A stretch of DNA of 36,053 bases from Actinomyces israelii DSM 43320. Lineage in GTDB: Bacteria > Actinomycetota > Actinomycetes > Actinomycetales > Actinomycetaceae. Below, piece by piece: positions 19,910 to 27,182 of this stretch (its first letter is position 1; each line of letters opens with the position of its first letter). The notes below the pieces were generated by a model, which saw nothing but the letters and a program-made list of their open reading frames with translations, made no database searches and had not been told where the DNA came from. The stretch is taken from positions 1 to 36,053 of the forward strand of contig NZ_JONS01000033.1 of assembly GCF_000711965.1 (NCBI RefSeq), written 5' to 3'. The translations under genes and the position numbers were made by a program.

Positions 19910-20737
19910 ATGACCTACCCGCCGTCCTCAGGTTCACCGTACTCGACCGACCCGTCCCGGTCGGCGGGTGCGGACGCGGCCCCGCAGTCGGGGGGTTACA
20001 GCCCCGGCGCCCCGGCGGGCGCGGATCCTGGTGGCACGGGCCCGGGCGGCTACGGCTCCTACACGGGGCCCGGCAGCACGGGGCCCGGCAGCACGGGGCC
20101 CGGCACGGGCCCTGGCGGCGCGGGTCCCGGCGGCTACGGCCCCGGCTTCCAGACCGGCGCGCCCGGACCGTTCCCCGGTCCTCAGCCTCGCGAGGCCAAG
20201 AGCCGCAGGGCCCCGGCAATCCTGCTCGGCAGCGGCCTCGTGCTCGGCCTGGTGGCGCTGGTCATCGTGATCGTCTCGGCAGGCCGGTTCGCCACCATCG
20301 ACTCCTCACTGTCCCCGATCGACGCGACCGGCGCCACGACCAGGACGCTGTCCGCCGGTTCCGCCTACGGGCTGTACAGCAGCTCCTACTCCGCCAGGTG
20401 CACCGTGACGGGACCCGACGGCCGGGACGTCCCCGTGACGCGCCCCTCCTCGAATATCACCATTAACAACGAGCACGAGTTCGGCATATTCACCGCGACC
20501 GCCTCGGGCAGCTACACGATCTCCTGCACCTCCTCCGACACCTACATCGGCGACGACGCCGAGGCGGGCTCCTTCGTGGGCGCCATCCTCGGCTTCATCG
20601 CCGGCATCTTCGGCCTCATCGCCGGCGTGCTCCTGTTCATCATTGGCCTCGTGTGGTTCCTCTCGCGCGGCCCGCGCGGCAAGGTCGCTCTTCGGAAGCG
20701 GGTCGTCGTCGAGTACAGCGGAGGCGGGCAGCCATGA
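19910..20737 (+). CDS. Membrane protein with Gly/Pro-rich cytoplasmic region and small extracellular domain, unknown function
   Basis: A 275-residue protein I cannot assign to a named family. ATG 19910 has TAAGGAG 10 nt upstream. Residues 1-100 are Gly/Pro/Ser-rich with GPGST repeats (15-bp DNA repeat, 20062-20105). A transmembrane helix follows ([20 protein letters not shown]), then an outside domain of about 95 residues with [14 protein letters not shown] and [12 protein letters not shown], whose two cysteines could form a disulfide. A second, glycine-patterned hydrophobic stretch ([18 protein letters not shown]) and a basic tail end it. The next gene overlaps by 4 nt (ATGA) and encodes a protein of the same plan, so they are probably partners. 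The repeat-rich tail recalls the one in the kinase at 34892. Confidence 0.85.
   Translation: MTYPPSSGSPYSTDPSRSAGADAAPQSGGYSPGAPAGADPGGTGPGGYGSYTGPGSTGPGSTGPGTGPGGAGPGGYGPGFQTGAPGPFPGPQPREAKSRRAPAILLGSGLVLGLVALVIVIVSAGRFATIDSSLSPIDATGATTRTLSAGSAYGLYSSSYSARCTVTGPDGRDVPVTRPSSNITINNEHEFGIFTATASGSYTISCTSSDTYIGDDAEAGSFVGAILGFIAGIFGLIAGVLLFIIGLVWFLSRGPRGKVALRKRVVVEYSGGGQP
20062..20105 (+). repeat. Three tandem 15-bp units inside the 19910 gene
   Basis: CACGGGGCCCGGCAG at 20062 and 20077 and a near copy at 20092. It encodes repeated TGPGS and is in frame, so slippage would change the length of the disordered region by five residues per unit. Confidence 0.9.
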
Positions 20738-21537
20738 CGGCCTGGGGCCGGCCGCAGGAGCAGGACCGCGGGGCAGCGCCGGCGGTCCCGGCCGCCGAGC
20801 CGCCTCCCAGCGGCCCCGGCGGCCTGACCGCCCCGCTCACCGCCTACCGTCGGGCCAGGCGGCTCCCGTGGAACCTGCTCCGCGCAGGTCTCGGCCTGCT
20901 GCTGATCGCCATTGTGACGCTCATCATGGCCGTGCGCCTGACGCCGCCGTCGTCCCCCGTCACCGTCCCCGGCGACGGCAGCACGCGGGGCTTCACTCTC
21001 CTGAAGAACACCCCGTACGGCTTCTACTCCGACGACTACAGCCTCACATGCGAGGTGGTGGACCCGGCGGGCGAGTCCCTGGCCCTGTCGAGCACGGTGA
21101 AGAGCTCCGCCCACTCCCCCCTCCAGGTCCTCGGCTTCCGCTCCACGCAGGCGGGCCTCTACAGCGTCTCGTGCAGCGGCACCGGCGAGATCATCTTCGA
21201 CACCGCAACGGTGTCCCCCGAGTCCAGGCGCTCCTTCCACCTTGCCCTGGCCGCGGGCGCCACGGGCATCGTCGCCGTGCTGCTCATTATCGTCGCCTCT
21301 CCCTGGCTCCTGGTGCTCAGGCTGCGCAGGCCCCGCCCCGCTCCGAGCGCCCCCGCCGGCGGTCCGGCGCCGGAGGCCCCCCGGCCAGCGGACGCACCGG
21401 GCCCCGCCGGCCCGGCGTCGTCTGCCGGCCCCAGCGCCGCCCCTGGAGCGGCAACGACGCCAGGCGCGTACGGCTTGGCGCCCCAGCAGGTCATCTACCG
21501 CCCCATGCCGCCGCCCCGCGAGCCCAGTGGCCCCTGA
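20734..21537 (+). CDS. Membrane protein paralogous to the preceding gene product, unknown function
   Basis: A 267-residue protein. ATG 20734 lies within the stop of the previous gene (ATGA) behind GGAGGCGGGC. Plan: Pro-rich N-terminus; transmembrane helix (LLRAGLGLLLIAIVTLIMAV, about 48-70); extracellular domain with PYGFYSDDYSLTCEVVDPAG and AGLYSVSCSGTG; second helix (GIVAVLLIIVASPWLLV); Pro/Ala-rich tail. The extracellular part aligns with that of the upstream protein: YG(L/F)YS..YS..C.V..P.G, then about 40 residues later G.Y(T/S)(I/V)SC. Both appear to descend from one duplicated gene and probably form a two-component membrane complex. No enzymatic motif is seen. Confidence 0.85.
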   Translation: MTAWGRPQEQDRGAAPAVPAAEPPPSGPGGLTAPLTAYRRARRLPWNLLRAGLGLLLIAIVTLIMAVRLTPPSSPVTVPGDGSTRGFTLLKNTPYGFYSDDYSLTCEVVDPAGESLALSSTVKSSAHSPLQVLGFRSTQAGLYSVSCSGTGEIIFDTATVSPESRRSFHLALAAGATGIVAVLLIIVASPWLLVLRLRRPRPAPSAPAGGPAPEAPRPADAPGPAGPASSAGPSAAPGAATTPGAYGLAPQQVIYRPMPPPREPSGP

Positions 21538-21562
21538 ACCCCGGGCATCCGGCCCCCTTCGC

Positions 21563-21612
21563 CGAGATCGGTCCGCTTCCGCGTCGAGATCGGTCCAGCT
21601 CCGGCTCGGGCT
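21563..21612. repeat. Family C repeat cluster, copy 3
   Basis: CGAGATCGGT begins at 21563 and again at 21585, exactly 22 bp apart, opposite in orientation to copy 1, with related linkers and a trailing CTCCGGCTCGGG. It lies 25 bp after the stop codon of the 20734 gene. The following 106 bp hold nothing recognisable. Confidence 0.85.
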
Positions 21613-21718
21613 CATGGTGTTGTCAGTGCATCTGAGGCAGTGCCCGGCGTGCGGTGCGCCGGCTGCGGGGCGCTGAGAGTTCGGCGGGGCGCGGTCTTCG
21701 CCGGTGTTCTTCGGTGTT

Positions 21719-21926
21719 GCACATGGGAGGGTGGGGCCTTTGCAGGGCGAGGGCCGGTTTTCCGCAGGATTGTGCGCTTTCCTGTTAGTCGTCGTGCTCG
21801 GTTGTCTGGCTCCCATGTGCGCTGAGGGGGGTCTGCGCACATGGGAGCGGGATCGTGACCACCGCTGGGACTTCGTTTCCGCATGATTCCGGGGTTTTTG
21901 CCAACGCGGGTCGCGCGCGAATGTGC
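21719..21926. repeat. Family A palindromic element, copy 2 (one half degraded)
   Basis: The left unit (21719-21820) is exactly 102 bp with intact GCACATGGGAG/CTCCCATGTGC ends. The spacer 21821-21836 (16 bp) is the reverse complement of the spacer type in copies 1 and 3, so this copy is inverted relative to them. The right unit starts intact at 21837 but is shortened to about 90 bp and its outer end has decayed to CGCGAATGTGC. It lies between two convergent genes (ends 21537 and 22114). The 157 bp from 21927 to 22083 contain no feature I can support. Confidence 0.85.
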
Positions 21927-22082
21927 GACACTGTCGCCCCGGCGCCCGCAGGCCCCGGCAGAACCCGCCCCGCAGGGGTGCGACCCGACTCATGCGACCA
22001 CCCTGCCCCGAGACCACCCCACCGGGTCCCCACATCCGAAGCATTCAAACTGTCGCAGATGGCTGATACATCACACCCCGCA

Positions 22083-22111
22083 CCGAGATCGGTTCGACAG
22101 ACCGATCTCGG
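22083..22111 (-). terminator. Family C hairpin just after rlmC (copy 4), candidate terminator
   Basis: CCGAGATCGGT (22083-22093) and ACCGATCTCGG (22101-22111) form a perfect 11-bp stem with a 7-nt loop beginning 2 nt after the rlmC stop codon. There is no U-tract. It is also the cleanest inverted pair of the family C unit. Confidence 0.6.
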
Positions 22112-22113
22112 CG

Positions 22114-23373
22114 TCAGGGGCGGACCAGCTCGACCAGGACCTCGGCGTGGTCGGTGTGGGGGAACATGTCGAACAGCTGGGCCCGGCGGGCCCGCAGGGA
22201 GGGCATCGCCTCCAGGTCGGCCGCCAGGCTCGCCGGGTTGCACGAGGAGTACAGCACCCGTGCCACTCCTGCGTCCTCGATCCGTCGCGCCAGCTCGACC
22301 CCGATCCCGCGCCGCGGCGGGTTGACCACCAGCAGGTCCGGCACAGTGCCGCCCCCAGGATCCAGGACCCGCGCGTCGCCAACCTCGAAGCGGGCGGCGT
22401 CGGGCGCCAGCCCCATGAGCGCCGCCGACTCCCGAGCCCCGCGGATCGCGGGCTCCGACACCTCCACCCCCAGCACCCGGCGGCCCGGACCCGCGAGCGC
22501 GAGCGCGAAGCCCCCGACGCCGCAGAACAGGTCCCACACCTCGGCCCGCTCGTCCAGGTCCTCCGCCCAGTGCGCCGCGGTGGCGTAGAGCCGCTCCGCC
22601 ACGCCCGTGTTCGTCTGGAAGAAGGAGCGGGTCGGCAGGAAGAGCAGAAGCTCGGCACCGGACCGGGCGGCCCCGGCGACCCCCGCGGCCCCGGTGCCCC
22701 CGCCGTCATCGGACCCCGGCAGTTGCAGACGCATGAGCAGGCGGTCGCCCCAGGGCTCGTCGCCGGTGAGGACCACCTCCTCCTCGCCCTCGATAACAGC
22801 CTGGTGGACGGGCTGGATATTGGCGCTCATGACGGCGAGCGTCGGCAGCTCCTCCCGCAGCCCCGGCAGCGCCTCGCGCAGCCGGCCGACGTGCCGACGT
22901 GAGCGCAGGACCCAGCGGACCATGAGGTCGCCGTCGGGGGAGGCGGTCACCAGTAGATGCTTGAGCTCGCCGCGCCGTGCCCCGACGTCGTAGGGCCCGA
23001 TGCCCAGCCGGCTCACGGCCCGGGCCAGGGCGGGCAGCGCCGCCTCGATCTCGGCCACGTGCAGGGGGCAGTCGCGCAGGTCGATGCCGCCGTCGGGGCC
23101 GAGGATGCCGAGGACGGGCGCGGCCACCCGGCCTGAGACGACCATCTTCGCCTTGTTGCGGAATCGGGTCGGGGCGCTCGCCGCCGGAGACAGCCAGGCG
23201 CCGTCGGACGCAAGGCGGGCGGCGAGCAGCGCTGCGACGCGCTGCTGCTTGCGGGCGAGCTGAAGGTTCAGCGGCAGGTCCTGGTGTGGGCAGGAGCGGC
23301 AGGTGCCGCTGCGGTGCAGCGGGCAGAAGGCGGCCGACGACGGGCGGTGGGTGTCGGCGCGCACGAGTCTCAC
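22114..23373 (-). CDS. rlmC: 23S rRNA (uracil-5-)-methyltransferase RlmC, iron-sulfur type
   Basis: A 419-residue SAM-dependent m5U methyltransferase. The N-terminus has FCPLHRSGTCRSC, the C-x7-C-x2-C pattern of RlmC, and a fourth cysteine in DLRDCPLHVAEI; together these bind a [4Fe-4S] cluster. RFRNKAKMVVSG is the family substrate-binding segment. The SAM motif is VWDLFCGVGGFALALAG, the DPPR-type motif is VVNPPRRGIG, and the catalytic cysteine is in LYSSCNPASLA. The absence of a TRAM domain and the CRSC pattern favour RlmC over RlmD or TrmA. GTG 23373 (VRLVRADTHRPSS) is preferred over the far upstream frame: CACAAT lies 7 nt before it, a probable -10 for a leaderless message. It stands alone between a structured intergenic region and convergent genes. 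Confidence 0.85.
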   Translation of the reverse strand: MRLVRADTHRPSSAAFCPLHRSGTCRSCPHQDLPLNLQLARKQQRVAALLAARLASDGAWLSPAASAPTRFRNKAKMVVSGRVAAPVLGILGPDGGIDLRDCPLHVAEIEAALPALARAVSRLGIGPYDVGARRGELKHLLVTASPDGDLMVRWVLRSRRHVGRLREALPGLREELPTLAVMSANIQPVHQAVIEGEEEVVLTGDEPWGDRLLMRLQLPGSDDGGGTGAAGVAGAARSGAELLLFLPTRSFFQTNTGVAERLYATAAHWAEDLDERAEVWDLFCGVGGFALALAGPGRRVLGVEVSEPAIRGARESAALMGLAPDAARFEVGDARVLDPGGGTVPDLLVVNPPRRGIGVELARRIEDAGVARVLYSSCNPASLAADLEAMPSLRARRAQLFDMFPHTDHAEVLVELVRP

Positions 23374-23434
23374 GGGGAATATTGTGAGCCCCGGGCGGGC
23401 GAGGCCCAGGCGGGGCGCGCTGCGGACATGACCT

Positions 23435-23635
23435 GGCCCGCGGTGCCGGGTTGTCTCTCCCGGCCCGCGGGCCTTCGTCGTTGAGGGGCTCGACTCCCGG
23501 GTTCCCAATTCCGGGAGGAGCGCTCCTCCTTCGCCGGAGCGGCGTCCACGGGCTCCCTTAGACCCTTGGTCGCCTCGACTGCGGCCGGTCGTCGGGTTCC
23601 CCAACCCTCGCGACCGCCTCCGTCCGACGGCGACC
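23435..23635. ncRNA. Candidate structured non-coding RNA, unidentified
   Basis: The 418-bp gap between divergent rlmC and ispF has no plausible ORF but a chain of strong helices. Plus-strand coordinates: 23435-23443 with 23465-23473, continued after a bulge by 23445-23450 with 23459-23464 (15 pairs, 8-nt loop); 23494-23500 with 23511-23517; 23532-23536 with 23540-23544; and a closing stem 23568-23574 with 23629-23635 that encloses a 10-pair hairpin (23587-23591 with 23611-23615, and 23594-23598 with 23603-23607, loop CCCC). A 16-bp perfect palindrome lies at 23514-23529. No tmRNA, RNase P, SRP or known riboswitch signature was found on either strand. The strand is undecided; on the minus strand the 15-pair stem would be the 3' terminator. 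23636-23779 shows nothing else clear. Confidence 0.5.
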
Positions 23636-23791
23636 CCTATGTAACCGGACGTACCTGAACGGACACCACTAAAGCGTCTGGGAAAAACCTAGGAAATGTG
23701 AAACGGTCGTGCAGCGGCGGGCGGCCCGGGCGCCGCGCGTCGATCTGGGACCCGTCCGTGCTCGGACGACGGCGTCGGGCACACTGGGCCC

Positions 23792-24382
23792 ATGACCGAC
23801 CCCGCTCCCACCGAGCCGTCCACTGCTGCCCCGGCCGTCGCGCCGACCTCGCCCGCCACGACACCGCCCTTGCCGCGCACCGGCATCGGTACCGACGTCC
23901 ACGCCTTCCGGGCCGCCGTCCCGGCCTCAGACGCGCTGCACCTGGCCTGCCTGACCTGGCCCGGCGAGAGAGGCCTGGAGGGGCACTCCGACGGCGACGT
24001 CGTCGCCCACGCCTGCTGCGACGCCCTCTTCTCCGCCGCGGGGCTGGGGGACCTCGGCTCCAACTTCGGCACCGCCGAGCCGCGGTGGAAGGGCGCGGCC
24101 GGCGGTACGCTCCTGGCCGAGGCGGCGCGACGCGTGCGCGCGGCCGGCTACGAGATCGGCAATATCGCCGTCCAGCTCGTCGGGGCGCGCCCCCGCGTCG
24201 CGGGCCGGGTCGGCGAGGCGCGCGACGCCCTGTCGGCCGCCGTCGGGGCCGACGTCGCCTTCTCCGCCACCACGACCGACCACCTGGGCTTCCTCGGGCG
24301 CGAGGAGGGCCTGCTGGCGATCGCCACGGCCCTGGTCTACCCGGTCGCCCCGGCACCGCCGCCGGCCTCCGTGCCGAGATAG
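23792..24382 (+). CDS. ispF: 2-C-methyl-D-erythritol 2,4-cyclodiphosphate synthase
   Basis: Trimeric zinc enzyme of the MEP isoprenoid pathway; cyclises CDP-methylerythritol 2-phosphate with loss of CMP. 196 residues, about 35 more than usual because of a Pro/Ala/Thr-rich N-terminal tail. Core motifs: GIGTDVHAF (Asp and His zinc ligands), [27 protein letters not shown] and [14 protein letters not shown]. The last codons and the TAG stop lie inside family B copy 3. The usual upstream partners carD and ispD are not here. CACACT lies 6 nt before the ATG and may be the -10 of a leaderless message. Confidence 0.96.
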   Translation: MTDPAPTEPSTAAPAVAPTSPATTPPLPRTGIGTDVHAFRAAVPASDALHLACLTWPGERGLEGHSDGDVVAHACCDALFSAAGLGDLGSNFGTAEPRWKGAAGGTLLAEAARRVRAAGYEIGNIAVQLVGARPRVAGRVGEARDALSAAVGADVAFSATTTDHLGFLGREEGLLAIATALVYPVAPAPPPASVPR

Positions 24383-24445
24383 ACATTTTCGTATGAGGTA
24401 GACGGTGTCGCCGTCTACCTCGTCCGAAAATGTCTATCTCGGCAC
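24371..24445. repeat. Family B hairpin, copy 3
   Basis: The 71-bp core (24373-24443) matches copies 1 and 2 in length. Here the outer pairs are GCCGAG/CTCGGC instead of GTCGAG/CTCGAC, a compensatory change that keeps pairing. The inner stem GAGGTAGACGG/CCGTCTACCTC is perfect over 11 bp; two mismatches lie in the middle. It separates ispF from co-directional cysS, overlaps the ispF stop codon and ends 7 bp before the cysS -10. Confidence 0.9.
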
Positions 24446-24451
24446 GGAGGG

Positions 24452-24457
24452 TAGTCT
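24452..24457 (+). promoter_or_regulatory. -10 hexamer for leaderless cysS
   Basis: TAGTCT ends 6 nt before GTG 24464. A GGAGG 15 nt upstream is too far to be a normal ribosome binding site. Confidence 0.45.
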
Positions 24458-24463
24458 GAACCG

Positions 24464-26032
24464 GTGAGCACTGACCTTCCCGCGCGCCCTGCACTGAACC
24501 TGTGCCTGTACGACTCCGCCGCCCGCGCCGTCGTCCCCCTGGCACCCACCGTCACGCCCGGGACGGTCACGATCTACCTGTGCGGCGCCACCGTCCAGGG
24601 CTCGCCCCACATCGGCCACATGCGCTCCGCCATTGCCTTCGACGTACTGCGCCGCTGGCTGGAGCGCTGCGGCCAGCGGGTCCTGCTCATCCGCAACGTC
24701 ACCGACATCGACGACAAGATCCTCGCCAAGTCCGCCGCCGCCGTCCCCCCCGTGCCCTGGTGGGCCTGGGCCCAGCGCCACGAGCGCGAGTTCGACGCCG
24801 CCTACCGGGCGCTCGGCGTGGCCCCGCCCACCTACGAGCCGCGCGCCACCGGCCACGTCCCCGAGATGATCGACCTGGTCGGCCGGCTGCTCGATGCCGG
24901 GCACGCCTACATCGGTGAGCGCGGCAACGTCTACTTCGACGTGGCCTCCCTGCCCGACTACGGGGCGCTGACCAACCAGCGGCCGGAGGACCTGGCCACC
25001 ACCGAGGACGAGTCCCAGATCGACGACGTCGTCGAGGCCGACAAGCGCGACCCGCGTGACTTCGCCCTGTGGAAGACCGCCAAGCCCTCCGAGCCGGACG
25101 ACGCCGCCTGGGACGCCCCCTGGGGCCGCGGCCGTCCCGGCTGGCACCTGGAGTGCTCGGCCATGTCCCGGCGTTACCTGGGCGAGGTCTTCGACATCCA
25201 CGGCGGCGGCATCGACCTGCGCTTCCCCCACCACGAGAACGAGCAGGCCCAGTCCCGCGGCGTCGGCTGGGGGTTCGCCCGCCACTGGGTCCACAATGCC
25301 TGGGTCACCGTCAAGGGCGAGAAGATGAGCAAGTCGCTGGGCAACTCCCTGATCGTGGCCGAGCTGCTCCGGACCTACGACCCCGCCGTCCTGCGCCTGG
25401 CTCTGGGCACCGTCCACCACCGCTCCACCGTGGAGTTCTCCGAGGAGACCCTCGCCGACGCCTCCGGCCTGTGGGACCGCCTGAGCGGTGCCGTGCTGCG
25501 GGCCTGGGAGGTGACCCGCCCCGACGGCGAGGGCGGCGACCCCGACAACGCCGGCTCCGACAGCCCCGGCACCGCGGGCGCCGCCGACCCGGTGGACGCC
25601 CCCGCCGAGGAGGTGCGCGTGCGCCCCCTGCCGGACGAGTACGCGGCCGCCATGGACGACGACCTGGGCCTGGCCGGGGCCATGGCCGTCGTCCACGCCA
25701 CCCTCAAGCGGCTCAACACCGCGCTCGCGGCCCCCGAGCCGGAGCGCGACGCCGTCGTCTCCGCGGCCCTGGACCTGCGCTCCCAGCTCGACGTCCTGGG
25801 CCTGGACCCGCTGGCCGAGCCCTGGCGCTCCCGCGTCCTGGGCGGTGCGGGCGCCGGCAGCGACGCCGCCATGGACGCGCTCGACCACCTTGTGACCGCC
25901 CTGCTCGACCAGCGCGTCCGGGCTCGCGCCGCCAAGGACTGGGCTCGCGCCGACGCCCTGCGCGACCAGCTGGCCGCGGCCGGCGTCGTCGTCGAGGACT
26001 CCGCCGCAGGCGCCCGCTGGCACCTGGCCTGA
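24464..26032 (+). CDS. cysS: Cysteinyl-tRNA synthetase
   Basis: A 522-residue class I synthetase. Zinc ligands begin with [13 protein letters not shown] motif [25 protein letters not shown] and [11 protein letters not shown] supply the further Cys/His zinc ligands; KMSKS in [11 protein letters not shown] (about residue 288). After the catalytic core come a Gly/Asp/Ala-rich insert (about 355-385) and the C-terminal DALR domain ([18 protein letters not shown]). GTG start with TAGTCT 6 nt upstream. It is followed after 21 bp by rlmB, the usual actinobacterial pair. The paralogue MshC of mycothiol synthesis is excluded by the presence of the C-terminal DALR domain. Confidence 0.98.
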   Translation: MSTDLPARPALNLCLYDSAARAVVPLAPTVTPGTVTIYLCGATVQGSPHIGHMRSAIAFDVLRRWLERCGQRVLLIRNVTDIDDKILAKSAAAVPPVPWWAWAQRHEREFDAAYRALGVAPPTYEPRATGHVPEMIDLVGRLLDAGHAYIGERGNVYFDVASLPDYGALTNQRPEDLATTEDESQIDDVVEADKRDPRDFALWKTAKPSEPDDAAWDAPWGRGRPGWHLECSAMSRRYLGEVFDIHGGGIDLRFPHHENEQAQSRGVGWGFARHWVHNAWVTVKGEKMSKSLGNSLIVAELLRTYDPAVLRLALGTVHHRSTVEFSEETLADASGLWDRLSGAVLRAWEVTRPDGEGGDPDNAGSDSPGTAGAADPVDAPAEEVRVRPLPDEYAAAMDDDLGLAGAMAVVHATLKRLNTALAAPEPERDAVVSAALDLRSQLDVLGLDPLAEPWRSRVLGGAGAGSDAAMDALDHLVTALLDQRVRARAAKDWARADALRDQLAAAGVVVEDSAAGARWHLA

Positions 26033-26053
26033 GCCCGGCTGAAAGGACCATCC

Positions 26054-27085
26054 ATGCCCGGAAACGAGCAGTACCCCGGCGCCCGGCGCCGCTCCCCCAA
26101 GAAGGGCCCCACCAAGGGCTCCGGCGGCAAGCGCCGTCGTAGGCTGGAGGGGCGCGGCCCCACGCCCAAGGCGGAGGACCGCGTCGGTCACCCCAGGGCG
26201 CGGGCCAAGGCGCGCGCCCAGGCGCGGGCCGCCCAGCCTACGCACGCCAAGCGGCTGAAGCAGGCCAAAGAGCGCTTCGGCGTGCCGACGGACCACGAGA
26301 TCGTGTGCGGCCGCAACGCGGTCGCCGAGGCCGCCCGCGCCGCCGTCCCGATCGTGCGCGTGTTCATGGCGGTCGCGGCGGCGTCCTCTGAGTCCGACGA
26401 CCGCCTGGACGCCGTCGTCCGGCGCGCGACCCTCCTGGGCGCGCCGGTGCTGGAGGCCACCAGGCTCGACCTGGAGGCCCTCACCGACGGCGCCGCCCAC
26501 CAGGGCGTGGCCATCGAGGTGCCCGCCTACGAGTACGCCGACGCCGCCGGCCTGCTGGAGCGCGCCCGCGAGGCCGGCCGCACCCCGCTGCTGGTGGCCC
26601 TGGACCAGGTCACCGACCCGCACAACCTCGGGGCGGTCCTGCGCAGCGCGGGGGCCTTCGGGGCCGACGGCGTCATCATCCCCGAGCGGCGCTCGGTCGG
26701 GGTCAACGCCACCGTGTGGAAGGTCTCGGCCGGCGCGGCCGCCCGGGTGCCGGTGGCGCGCGAGACGAACCTCGTGCGCGCCCTGACGGCCCTGAAGAGG
26801 GAGGGCTGCTTCGTCGTCGGGCTCGACGGCGGCGGGGACACGGCCTTGGAGGGGCTCGCGCTCGCCGACGCCCCGCTCGTCGTGGTCACAGGGGCGGAGG
26901 GGGCGGGCCTGTCCCGCCTGGTGCGCGAGACCTGCGACGTCGTCGCCTCCATCCCGATCGCCCGCACCGTCGAGTCGCTCAACGCGGCGGTGGCCACCGG
27001 CATCGGCCTGTACGAGATCGACCGGCTGCGCCGCGCCGCCCGTTCCGCCGCTCCCACCCAGCCGGCTCCGCCCGCTCAGGGCTGA
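26054..27085 (+). CDS. rlmB: 23S rRNA 2'-O-methyltransferase of the TrmH/SpoU family (RlmB)
   Basis: A 343-residue SPOUT methyltransferase acting on 23S rRNA (Gm2251 in E. coli numbering). The N-terminus of about 75 residues is very basic (SPKKGPTKGSGGKRRRRLEG), a typical actinobacterial RNA-binding tail. EIVCGRNAVAEA starts the substrate-binding domain. SPOUT motifs: DQVTDPHNLGAVLRSAGAFG (motif 1), VTGAEGAGLSRLVRETCD (motif 2) and IPIARTVESLNAAVATGI (motif 3, knot). AAAGGA 8 nt before the ATG. Cotranscribed with cysS; a hairpin after the stop ends the unit. Confidence 0.95.
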   Translation: MPGNEQYPGARRRSPKKGPTKGSGGKRRRRLEGRGPTPKAEDRVGHPRARAKARAQARAAQPTHAKRLKQAKERFGVPTDHEIVCGRNAVAEAARAAVPIVRVFMAVAAASSESDDRLDAVVRRATLLGAPVLEATRLDLEALTDGAAHQGVAIEVPAYEYADAAGLLERAREAGRTPLLVALDQVTDPHNLGAVLRSAGAFGADGVIIPERRSVGVNATVWKVSAGAAARVPVARETNLVRALTALKREGCFVVGLDGGGDTALEGLALADAPLVVVTGAEGAGLSRLVRETCDVVASIPIARTVESLNAAVATGIGLYEIDRLRRAARSAAPTQPAPPAQG

Positions 27086-27119
27086 CCGGCGCGCCTGTTG
27101 CTGACACAATAGGCGCCGG
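27086..27119 (+). terminator. Hairpin after rlmB
   Basis: CCGG and CGCCT (27086-27096, 2-nt bulge) pair with AGGCGCCGG (27111-27119) around a 14-nt loop, directly after the rlmB stop codon. No U-tract. Confidence 0.55.
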
Positions 27120-27182
27120 ACCCGTATCCCCATCAACGGACCGACCGCGCCGCGGCTGGTCCCAGCCGGCTAGGAGGCCTCC

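Noticed and set aside
23435..23635. T-box or other riboswitch for rlmC
   Set aside because: GGCACCGCGGG only loosely recalls the T-box antiterminator; the upstream specifier features and an aminoacyl-tRNA or amino-acid gene downstream are missing.
24434..27136. 900-codon minus-strand open frame opposite cysS and rlmB
   Set aside because: Antisense shadow; both plus-strand genes have full sets of family motifs.
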